Translations under genes and position numbers: made by a program
The notes under the pieces: model-generated
What the model saw: only the letters and a program-made list of their open reading frames with translations
The model's database searches: none
What the model was told of the DNA's origin: nothing
Assembly (NCBI GenBank): GCA_030642335.1
Contig: DAOWNX010000071.1
Span: 1-5,419 of the forward strand
DNA: 5,419 bases
DNA from: Caldisericota bacterium
GTDB lineage: Bacteria; Caldisericota; Caldisericia; Caldisericales; Caldisericaceae
Reading direction: 5' to 3'
In this document: positions 1 through 5,419 of the stretch, in pieces
Position numbering within the stretch: position 1 is the first letter of the stretch
How the letters are laid out: every line of letters starts with the position of its first letter

Positions 1-886
1 GCATAAAAACAATAGCTTTTATTGCTCCAAAACGCTCTTTAACCACAGGGGCTATTAATGTCCCTGTTGCTGTGACAATACTTCCGATGGAGAAAATAAT
101 CCCTATGGAACTTATAGGGAGTTGAAATCTGTCTTTAAAGTACAAGTTGAAAAACGGTACTATAAGGCCAGCTCCGGCACCTAACATGAGATTGGTAGCT
201 GTAAATATAATAACTATTTTCAATTTTTTATAATCTTTTTTTAATACCCTAAAAGGTTCAAAAAACATATTGAAATTAATTTTTTTCTTTGTCTTTTGCC
301 AATTTTCATTCAATTGATACAGAAAAAAAGAAGATGCAAAAAGGATTATGATACCGGTGAGTAGAGTGTATTTCATCCCTATTATTTCTGATTTACTGAG
401 GATACCAGGCAAGAATCCGCTGAGAAGTGAGCCGATAAAATCGCCTATAATAATTGTGGAAAAAGAAAAGCTGAATAAATGTGTGCGTTCAAAACTTGAG
501 CTACTTTCCGTGAGAAATGGTGCTTCTGAAACGATAAAAAAAGAAGAACCCATACCCTGGAAAAATGCTGTCCCCATCATTAAGTAAGGGTTCTTGGTCA
601 TAATTAAGAGTAAAAGCATGCTAGCCTCAATCCATATACCCAATATGAAGGATTTTTTCCTTCCAATATTATCGGAAATGATACCCGAGATAAAAATAAA
701 AACAGCCAAGCCCCATGGTGCAGCAGCATTTATTATGCCTATATGTGCAGTGCTAATCCCTATTTTGCGGAGATATATATTGAATATAACAAAGAAAATG
801 CTAAATCCTATTGCTGCCAGGAAATTACTCATTAGATAAAGGCGGGCATTTTTTTGGATACTCTTTAGTTTTTTTAGATAAGACAT
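1..886 (-). CDS. Major facilitator superfamily (MFS) transporter, C-terminus cut by window edge
   Basis: The minus strand is open from an ATG at 886 to the window edge, giving 295 residues without a stop; the missing part should be about four C-terminal helices. Hydrophobic segments lie near residues 18-40, 47-70, 79-96, 102-121, 139-160, 172-190, 224-250 and 258-282. The loop between helices 2 and 3 carries the MFS motif A signature (GIISDNIGRKKS, residues 68-79, with the Asp and the Gly-Arg-Lys-Lys run). A charged, lysine-rich cytoplasmic loop at about 191-222 separates the N and C bundles, as usual in the family. It is therefore a secondary transporter of the inner membrane, most like drug/solute permeases; the substrate cannot be read from sequence. 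The start codon directly follows the TAA of the upstream membrane-protein gene, and an AGGG lies 13 nt before it, a long spacing, so translation is probably coupled to that gene. The start is fairly secure because no better ribosome site precedes the next Met (residue 19). Confidence 0.9.
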   Translation of the reverse strand, partial: MSYLKKLKSIQKNARLYLMSNFLAAIGFSIFFVIFNIYLRKIGISTAHIGIINAAAPWGLAVFIFISGIISDNIGRKKSFILGIWIEASMLLLLIMTKNPYLMMGTAFFQGMGSSFFIVSEAPFLTESSSSFERTHLFSFSFSTIIIGDFIGSLLSGFLPGILSKSEIIGMKYTLLTGIIILFASSFFLYQLNENWQKTKKKINFNMFFEPFRVLKKDYKKLKIVIIFTATNLMLGAGAGLIVPFFNLYFKDRFQLPISSIGIIFSIGSIVTATGTLIAPVVKERFGAIKAIVFM

Positions 887-1342
887 TTATTTGTTTATTC
901 CCTTTAATGGAATCGTTCCGATTGAAGCAAGCGTAACAATTATTCCTGCGATGATAACACCCAACCCTATTGCAAGAAAAGCTTTTCTTTTCTTCATAGC
1001 AAAAAGCTCTGCTGCGAGTGCGCCAGTGTATGCCCCGGTGCCTGGTAAGGGGATTGCCACTAAAATGACAAGTCCCCAGAATCCGTATTTATCAATTAGT
1101 GATCTTGCTCTTTTTCTTACATTGTTGAGATATTTATCAACGATGGTTATTTTTTCAGCGAGAAATATTATCAGTTGCCACATCAGAAAAACAATAGGTA
1201 TGAGTAATATGTTCACACAAATTATTATCGCAGAGCTAATAAAAATATTTTTATTGTAGTGTAAAATAGCCATTGGAATCGAACCTCTTAGTTCAATTCC
1301 AGGAAGAAACGTTATAAAAATTAGATAGATCCATTCTTTCAT
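887..1342 (-). CDS. Small multidrug export family membrane protein (PF06695 / COG2426)
   Basis: This 151-residue, very hydrophobic protein matches the family called putative small multi-drug export protein. Two hallmarks are visible: a Pro-Gly-x-Glu segment near the N-terminus (PGIELRGSIPMAI, residues 14-26) and a second Pro/Gly segment (PLPGTGAYTG, residues 98-107) in the other half. Membrane stretches are about 31-60, 86-112 and 120-145, plus the N-terminal hydrophobic segment around the first motif. A basic, helical cytoplasmic-looking stretch (KYLNNVRKRARSLIDK, residues 70-85) joins the halves. The family name rests on weak functional data, so transport of drugs should not be assumed. The paired Pro/Gly motifs resemble the re-entrant loops of DedA/VTT proteins, and a distant relation is plausible. 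The length is normal for the family. No Shine-Dalgarno precedes the ATG, while a promoter ends 7 nt upstream, suggesting leaderless translation. It is first in a two-gene unit with the MFS transporter. Confidence 0.86.
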   Translation of the reverse strand: MKEWIYLIFITFLPGIELRGSIPMAILHYNKNIFISSAIIICVNILLIPIVFLMWQLIIFLAEKITIVDKYLNNVRKRARSLIDKYGFWGLVILVAIPLPGTGAYTGALAAELFAMKKRKAFLAIGLGVIIAGIIVTLASIGTIPLKGINK

Positions 1343-1349
1343 GAAGATT

Positions 1350-1377
1350 ATTCTATCAGAACTTGAATAATTTTCAA
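1350..1377 (-). promoter_or_regulatory. Sigma-70-like promoter, probably giving a leaderless mRNA
   Basis: Reading the minus strand, a -35 box TTGAAA (1377-1372, one mismatch from TTGACA) is followed by a 16-bp spacer and a -10 box TAGAAT (1355-1350, one mismatch from TATAAT). The -10 box ends only 7 nt before the ATG at 1342, so transcription would be expected to begin at or within a base or two of the start codon. The same gap lacks a Shine-Dalgarno sequence, which agrees with leaderless initiation. It sits between the secreted-protein gene and the PF06695 gene and would let the PF06695-MFS pair be expressed apart from the ABC operon. AT-rich DNA can produce such matches by chance, hence moderate confidence. 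Confidence 0.5.
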
Positions 1378-1382
1378 TTATT
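1366..1382. repeat. Perfect 7-bp inverted repeat overlapping the -35 box
   Basis: AATAATT, TTC, AATTATT on the plus strand is a perfect 7-bp palindrome with a 3-bp centre. It covers the -35 hexamer of the proposed promoter. This placement suits a repressor operator, but the arms contain only A and T, so chance is a serious alternative. A weak hairpin of this kind is unlikely to end transcription. Confidence 0.3.
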
Positions 1383-1384
1383 TT

Positions 1385-2815
1385 TTAAGATTGCTTGATA
1401 ATACCACTTAATTCACTGCTATTCCCTGCTTTATCTATTGCTTCAATTATGAACGTTGTTTCTTCGTTATATAGATAGAGGGGAAGATCAAATGTTTTGC
1501 TTTTGAACACGAATTTTATATTGTGAACAGTGACTGCGGCATAATCAAAATTATCGTCTTCTATTTTGATCTTTAATTCATAAATAGGAGACTCTGATTT
1601 CGTTTGTGATTCAAGTAATATAATAGGTGGTATTGTATCTATATTAAACTCTATCTTTTTTACATCCTCTTTGAATGTTCTCCTATCAGAGAAGCCTACC
1701 GAATAAAAGTAAATATTCTGTATCCCATCATTTAATTCTATAGGTTTTTCGTAAAGTATAAAATTTTCATCATCCTTACTATAGTAAGTATCATATTTAT
1801 CGATGGAGCCACCTGTATCAACACTGAAATCAAGGGTAATTTTTGAAACATAGAATTCATTTTTTCCATCTGGTGCAGAAGGTGTTGCAATGGAAGATGT
1901 GTTTATGAAATAATCACCCTTCATTGAGATTACATTAGATTCGACAGGTTGCATCTCTTTTGATGTCCATACCGTAGCATAGGCATCTCCTGACTGTTTT
2001 TTAGGTAAAGTTATTCTATTGATAACAATCTTTATGTTATCTCTCGTACTTATATCTCTTGGTACTACAATAGCAATCTCTTTTTCTTCTGTAACCGTAT
2101 CTTCAAAATGTATTTGAATTTCAGGTGAAAGGGGTGGGTTGGTACCATTTATCTTAATATTATTGCGTGATATTACAGTAAAAGAATCTGAAAGAATAGG
2201 CGAAAAGCGGATAAATATGAAGTCTCTGGGGACAGGCTGTACAAAAGTAAAAGGACCCTTTCCAAATGCCGTAGTCGTATATTTGTCTAAATTGCCATTT
2301 TGGCCTACTGAAAAGTTTATTTCTATTTCATTATCTAAAAGTTTTATCTCAGGGTTTTTCACTTTACTTTGGTCGGTTATATGGTAGTAATTTGATTCTA
2401 AATTTTTATTGTTATATTCTATATGAAGCTTAAAATATCTAGGGTCCTGTGGATTTAAAATTATGCCTTTTTCTATAACAATTGTTATTTCTTTTTCTTT
2501 TTCCAGTTTCAGAGGAAGAAAAAATTTAATGCTATGTCCTAAAAATTGTGGGTCTTCAGTAAGATAAATTCCGTTTATAGCAATTCTGTCTTTTGTATTA
2601 TCTAATCTTCTTATGGGAATTTTATCATCAAATATAATTATAATCTCTGTGCTTTCTGTTAAGTCTGTCTCAGGATAGAAACTTATTGAATACTCTGGGG
2701 AATATCCTACATAGTTGTCAGAAATCTCTACATTTACATAGCTTGATGCATTAGCAAACCCTGTAACGGGCAGGAAAAACAAACCAATTAAAATAAAAAC
2801 AATAGATTTTTTCAT
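1385..2815 (-). CDS. Exported multi-domain Ig-like protein of unknown function (OmpL47-like module)
   Basis: The 476-residue product begins with a clear signal peptide: Lys-Lys, a hydrophobic core (residues 4-20) and an Ala-x-Ala site (A21-N-A23) before Ser24. The mature part has no cysteine, no further membrane span, no LPxTG and no lipobox, so it should be secreted or periplasmic. It is rich in alternating hydrophobic beta strands. Residues about 27-146 and 160-298 look like a divergent duplication: each has an Ile-rich strand, an Ile-Asn-Gly turn (IAING 78-82; IKING 220-224), a Lys/Glu stretch leading to a strand (EKEITIVIEKG; EKEIAIVVPRD) and an Asn-x-xx-Glu-Ser end (NKNLES; QPVES). Residues about 325-396 match the OmpL47-type pattern (YYSKDDENFILYEKPIEL...YFYSVG...NIDTIPP). 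Residues 397-473 form a last Ig-like unit ending in AIDKAGNSSEL. A strong ribosome site lies 6 nt before the ATG, and the gene follows the ABC permease by 10 bp, so it is probably co-transcribed. Its function is not recognisable; it may bind or be handled by the transporter, or act at the cell surface. Confidence 0.88.
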   Translation of the reverse strand: MKKSIVFILIGLFFLPVTGFANASSYVNVEISDNYVGYSPEYSISFYPETDLTESTEIIIIFDDKIPIRRLDNTKDRIAINGIYLTEDPQFLGHSIKFFLPLKLEKEKEITIVIEKGIILNPQDPRYFKLHIEYNNKNLESNYYHITDQSKVKNPEIKLLDNEIEINFSVGQNGNLDKYTTTAFGKGPFTFVQPVPRDFIFIRFSPILSDSFTVISRNNIKINGTNPPLSPEIQIHFEDTVTEEKEIAIVVPRDISTRDNIKIVINRITLPKKQSGDAYATVWTSKEMQPVESNVISMKGDYFINTSSIATPSAPDGKNEFYVSKITLDFSVDTGGSIDKYDTYYSKDDENFILYEKPIELNDGIQNIYFYSVGFSDRRTFKEDVKKIEFNIDTIPPIILLESQTKSESPIYELKIKIEDDNFDYAAVTVHNIKFVFKSKTFDLPLYLYNEETTFIIEAIDKAGNSSELSGIIKQS

Positions 2816-2821
2816 TTATTG

Positions 2822-2827
2822 CCTCCT
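2822..2827 (-). promoter_or_regulatory. Perfect Shine-Dalgarno overlapping the permease stop codon
   Basis: The minus strand reads TAGGAGG, in which the permease stop TAG shares its last two bases with AGGAGG; six bases (CAATAA) then lead to the ATG of the Ig-like protein at 2815. This is the best ribosome site in the window. It fixes that start and points to strong translation of the secreted protein from the transporter mRNA. Confidence 0.85.
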
Positions 2828-4025
2828 ATTCATACCTTAATGCTTCAACTGGATTTAATTGTGCTGCTTTTTTTGCAGGATAAACACCAAAAAACACGCC
2901 AATGAGAACAGATACACTAAATCCAATTATAATTGATGTACTTGTAATGTGTGTGGGTAGAAAAGTCTGCGGGACGAGTGATGAGAATGCTATTCCGATG
3001 ATAATCCCCATTGCACCTCCGCTTCCGGATATAAGTGTAGATTCTGTAAGAAACTGAAGTAAAATATCAATATTTCTTGCGCCTATTGCTTTGCGTATTC
3101 CAATTTCTCGTGTTCTTTCAGCAACAGATGCCAACATAATATTCATAATGCCAATGCCTCCAACAATAAGTGCAATAGACCCTATTGCTGTAAGCATAAT
3201 GGTAAGGGTATCTGTTATCGTCTTTGCAAGATCTATATATTGCTGTTCGTTATTTATTGAGAAATTCTCCGTCCCGTGACGTACAAGAAGAAGGCTTTTA
3301 ATGCGCGCTCCCAGGACATCTATTGACATGTCATCCATTGCTTTTGCGTAAATCACCTGGACGCTTTTTACTCTTGTATGTGCTTGAAGCGTTGTAATAG
3401 GCATCACAATAATATCATCTAAGTCCATCATTCCCATTGAACCTACCGGACTTAACGTACCTATAACTCGGTATTTTATATTATTTATTTTTATATATTG
3501 ACCTACCGGATCTACATTACTAAATAAATTATCTCTTGTTGTGGCGCCCAAAATACACACGTTTCTATAACTATCAATATCCTGATCAGTAAACCCTCTA
3601 CCTGAATCTATCTTGTAATTTGATACGTATAATACATCAACATTGGTTCCTACACCGGTTGTGGAAACTGTTAAGTTCCCATACTTTACATCAGCACCTA
3701 TATGATTCTCAGGTGAAATTCGTGCGTCGGGCAATTTCCTTTTAAGGTATTTTACATCTTCATACGTAAGAGGTTTTAGAGCTGTACTTGTCCCTGCCAT
3801 TGTTGCTTTAAATAAATTAGTTTTTTGCCCGGGAGTAATTATAATTACGTCTGATCCGAGTGATTGAATACTTGAAAGGATGGCATATTGGGCACCATAT
3901 CCAACAGAAGTAATAAGAATAAGTGATGCAACACCTACAATAACGCCAAGCATAGAAAGAAATGTTCTCGTCTTATTAATTTTTAGAGAATTAAGCGACA
4001 TTTTTATTATTCTTGCAATTTTCAT
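2826..4025 (-). CDS. MacB-type ABC transporter permease (MacB_PCD + FtsX domains)
   Basis: This 399-residue protein has the standard type VII (MacB/LolC/E-like) layout. A short cytoplasmic N-terminus leads to membrane helix 1 (about 22-42) and a large extracytoplasmic domain (about 43-272). Helices 2, 3 and 4 follow (about 273-298, 328-350 and 363-383). The segment after helix 2 carries the FtsX-family signature GGIGIMNIMLASVAERTREI (289-308) followed by GIRKAIGA (309-316). The C-terminus has the typical PAKKAAQLNPVEALRYE ending (383-399). Such permeases do not move substrate through the membrane; family members couple cytoplasmic ATP hydrolysis to conformational change outside the membrane, driving export of peptides, macrolides or lipoproteins with an adaptor. 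Here the ATPase is a separate gene, and the two overlap by 4 bp (ATGA), so they are translationally coupled and almost surely form one complex. A GAGG lies 10 nt before the ATG. Length and residues look intact. Substrate is unknown. Confidence 0.95.
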   Translation of the reverse strand: MKIARIIKMSLNSLKINKTRTFLSMLGVIVGVASLILITSVGYGAQYAILSSIQSLGSDVIIITPGQKTNLFKATMAGTSTALKPLTYEDVKYLKRKLPDARISPENHIGADVKYGNLTVSTTGVGTNVDVLYVSNYKIDSGRGFTDQDIDSYRNVCILGATTRDNLFSNVDPVGQYIKINNIKYRVIGTLSPVGSMGMMDLDDIIVMPITTLQAHTRVKSVQVIYAKAMDDMSIDVLGARIKSLLLVRHGTENFSINNEQQYIDLAKTITDTLTIMLTAIGSIALIVGGIGIMNIMLASVAERTREIGIRKAIGARNIDILLQFLTESTLISGSGGAMGIIIGIAFSSLVPQTFLPTHITSTSIIIGFSVSVLIGVFFGVYPAKKAAQLNPVEALRYE

Positions 4026-4744
4026 TTCTTTATTTCCTCTGCATTTGCTACATGGCTATTTTCTATTTCTTTCTCTATGAAGCCATCTTTTATGTGAATA
4101 ATTCTGTGCGTAAATTGCGTGATAGAAATGTCATGAGTTACGATGATTTCAGTAACTCCTTTTTCTTCGTTCAGTTCTTTTAGGATTTTTATTATCTCAA
4201 GTCCTGTTTTTGAATCCAAATTGCCTGTAGGTTCATCTGCAAAAACAATAAGAGGGTCATTAATCAATGCTCTTACTATGGCTACTCTCTGTCTTTCTCC
4301 TCCGGAGAGTTGCGCAGGAAGATGCTTTGCCCTTTCTTTTATGCCTGCATTTTCCAAAAGTTTCATGGCTTTTCTTTCTGTCTCCCTAAGATTACTTTTT
4401 GCATTATATATAACAGGAAGAATTACATTATCCAGTACAGTAAGATGTGGTAACAAATTGAAGGTTTGAAACACGAAACCTATTTTTTTATTCCTTATAT
4501 TAGCAAGTCGCGTATCATTTAACTTAGAAACATCCTCTCCTTCTAAGAAATATTTTCCGCTTGTCGGTGTATCAAGACAGCCAAGAAGATGCATAAGGGT
4601 GGATTTTCCCGAACCTGAAGGGCCTATTATTGAAACAAGTTCTCCTTTATTTATACTTAGAGAAACATTTTTTAGTGCATTAACATCTGTTTCCCCTAGA
4701 TGATAAGTTTTTGTTAAGTTTTCTGTTCTTACAATTTCATTCAT
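4022..4744 (-). CDS. ABC transporter ATP-binding protein, LolD/MacB family
   Basis: This is a complete nucleotide-binding subunit, 240 residues from the ATG at 4744. It has Walker A GPSGSGKST (41-49), the Q-loop Gln in FVFQTFNLLP (Gln93), signature LSGGERQR (146-153), Walker B LIVFADEP with catalytic Glu (165-172), D-loop GNLD (174-177) and switch His in VTHD (His204). The start (NEIVRTENLTKTYHLG) and the LLGCLDTPTSG segment are typical of the LolD/MacB/FtsE-like group that serves FtsX-type permeases. It hydrolyses ATP at the inner face of the membrane to power the permease encoded immediately after it. The frame stays open back to a GTG at 4765, which would add seven residues (MEKRWIT). The ATG is preferred because it matches the family's usual N-terminus, although its own ribosome site is weak. 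Function is secure at family level; the exported substrate is not known. Confidence 0.95.
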   Translation of the reverse strand: MNEIVRTENLTKTYHLGETDVNALKNVSLSINKGELVSIIGPSGSGKSTLMHLLGCLDTPTSGKYFLEGEDVSKLNDTRLANIRNKKIGFVFQTFNLLPHLTVLDNVILPVIYNAKSNLRETERKAMKLLENAGIKERAKHLPAQLSGGERQRVAIVRALINDPLIVFADEPTGNLDSKTGLEIIKILKELNEEKGVTEIIVTHDISITQFTHRIIHIKDGFIEKEIENSHVANAEEIKK

Positions 4745-4754
4745 AGTTATCCAT
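4737..4754 (-). other. Possible five-codon minicistron overlapping the ATPase start
   Basis: An AGGTGGAG (4767-4760) ends 5 nt before an out-of-frame ATG at 4754. That ATG opens a five-codon frame (Met-Asp-Asn-Tyr-Glu) ending in TGA at 4739-4737, just past the ATPase ATG at 4744. The best-placed ribosome site near the ATPase thus seems to serve this tiny frame, which could feed ribosomes to the ATPase by re-initiation. Alternatively the AGGTGGAG is simply a long-spaced site for the ATPase, or the GTG at 4765 is used. This is a reading of a short sequence and is speculative. Confidence 0.2.
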
Positions 4755-4773
4755 CTTTTCTCCACCTAGTTTT

Positions 4774-5419
4774 TTATTTTCCGCCTTTTCCGCTCGGTAT
4801 TTTTATTCCTTTGTTAATTTCGGTAAACACTGAGTTATAAGGTACTCTAAGGATTGTGTTTCCTTCAGAAAGGCCAGAAATAATCTCTGTATAATCATCC
4901 GAAGATATACCTGTTTCTACTTCTTTGCGTTGTACTGTATCGTCACTTTGTACGACATCTACGTAATACTTTTCATTCTGATAAAAAACTGATTCAATAG
5001 GCACGGCAAGCACATTGTTTTTTATTTGTGTAGTAATGTTTACACTTACGCTTAATCCATCTTTTAATGTTATCGATGAATAATCTTCTATTTTTATTTT
5101 GACTTTATAAGCTTGTATCCCAGAAACAACTATTGTTGAGTTCCCTATGTATTCTACTGTACCTTTAACTTCTTCATGAGGAAATGCGTCAAAACTTAAA
5201 ATAGCATTCTGACCTTTCTTTATATTCACTGCATCAATTTCATCGGAAAATGCTTCTGCTATAAAGTTTTCCGTGTTGCCTACTACACCGATAGCACCCA
5301 TTGATACTGTATCTCCCTCTTGAATGTATAATGATAAAATAGTACCTGATATAGGAGCTGTAATGGTATAATCATTCAAATTCCCAAGTGATATTTGCAT
5401 TGCATTGTATGCTTGTTCC
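4774..5419 (-). CDS. HlyD/MacA-like membrane fusion protein (periplasmic adaptor), N-terminus cut by window edge
   Basis: The frame stays open through the right edge of the window, so the visible 214 residues are the C-terminal portion; the Met at 5400 is internal, not the start. The first visible residues are the end of the coiled-coil hairpin (EQAYNAMQISLGNLNDY). Next comes the second half of the lipoyl-like barrel-sandwich domain with the diagnostic TITAPISGTILSLYIQEGDTV. A beta-barrel domain follows (about visible residues 52-125), then the membrane-proximal domain (about 126-205, with VLAVPIESVFYQN and GLSEGNTILRVP). The tail is short, basic and glycine-rich (SGKGGK). Adaptors of this family bridge an inner-membrane transporter to the cell exterior or an outer-membrane channel. 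The ATPase gene begins 29 bp further on (8 bp if the GTG start is used) and the permease follows, the usual macA-macB order. The N-terminal signal or anchor and first lipoyl half lie outside the window. Confidence 0.92.
   Translation of the reverse strand, partial: EQAYNAMQISLGNLNDYTITAPISGTILSLYIQEGDTVSMGAIGVVGNTENFIAEAFSDEIDAVNIKKGQNAILSFDAFPHEEVKGTVEYIGNSTIVVSGIQAYKVKIKIEDYSSITLKDGLSVSVNITTQIKNNVLAVPIESVFYQNEKYYVDVVQSDDTVQRKEVETGISSDDYTEIISGLSEGNTILRVPYNSVFTEINKGIKIPSGKGGK

Noticed and set aside
348..839. Two plus-strand open frames opposite the MFS gene
   Set aside because: The minus strand encodes a continuous MFS protein with motif A across the same bases; the plus-strand products look like reverse translations of membrane helices.
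891..1259. 122-codon plus-strand open frame opposite the PF06695 gene
   Set aside because: It is antisense to a gene with clear family motifs, has no ribosome site of note and no recognisable protein features; it is a shadow frame.
1363..1385. AT-rich hairpin with a T-run as a transcription terminator
   Set aside because: The stem has only A-T pairs, and the T-run follows it on the plus strand, where no gene ends. It would not be stable enough to act as an intrinsic terminator for the minus-strand genes.
3441..3510. Direct repeat ACCTACCGGA, two copies 60 bp apart (3441-3450 and 3501-3510)
   Set aside because: Both copies are within the permease gene and encode Ser-Pro-Val-Gly and Asp-Pro-Val-Gly turns in its outer domain; a short coding coincidence is enough to explain them.
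4143..4469. 108-codon plus-strand open frame opposite the ATPase gene
   Set aside because: It lies wholly inside the ABC ATPase gene, over its signature and Walker B regions, and shows no independent coding signs.
5398..5400. ATG at 5400 as the start of the adaptor protein
   Set aside because: The frame continues open to the window edge (EQAYNA precedes it), and a start here would remove the coiled coil, the first lipoyl half and any signal sequence, so the gene is simply cut.

Overview
This window of about 5.4 kb comes from an AT-rich bacterial genome (roughly one-third GC by eye). It is packed with genes that all read on the minus strand, so the biological order runs from high to low coordinates. 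Arginine is often AGA, and Lys, Ile and Asn are abundant. The large secreted protein has no cysteine. These traits fit a low-GC bacterium such as a Firmicutes, Thermotogota or Caldisericota-like lineage. No rRNA or other phylogenetic marker is present, so the lineage is only a guess.

Right part (5419 to 2826): a tripartite MacAB/Lol-type ABC transporter operon. It consists of the C-terminal part of a HlyD/MacA-like membrane fusion (adaptor) protein cut by the window edge, a LolD/MacB-type ATPase with every ABC motif intact, and a MacB-type permease (MacB_PCD plus FtsX domains). ATPase and permease overlap by 4 bp (ATGA). They are separate polypeptides, unlike E. coli MacB, where the two are fused. 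No TolC-like outer-membrane channel is in view.

Middle (2815 to 1385): a 476-residue exported protein made only of beta-rich, Ig-like modules. A divergent tandem duplication is followed by an OmpL47-like module and a terminal Ig-like module. Its perfect Shine-Dalgarno overlaps the permease stop codon, so it is very probably the fourth gene of the transporter operon. Its role is unknown; it could be a partner or cargo of the transporter, or a surface protein.

Left part (1342 to 1): a second small unit holding a PF06695 (COG2426) membrane protein followed, with stop and start codons touching (TAA-ATG), by an MFS permease cut at the window edge. A good sigma-70-like promoter lies in the 42-bp gap in front of this unit. 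Its -10 box ends 7 nt before the ATG and there is no Shine-Dalgarno, which suggests a leaderless transcript.

No RNA genes, CRISPR arrays, mobile elements, attachment sites or convincing terminators were seen, and there is no gene-free stretch longer than 42 bp. The window is mostly an ordinary transport locus. The points most worth a second look are the uncharacterised secreted Ig-like protein tied to the ABC operon and the leaderless promoter with its overlapping palindrome.
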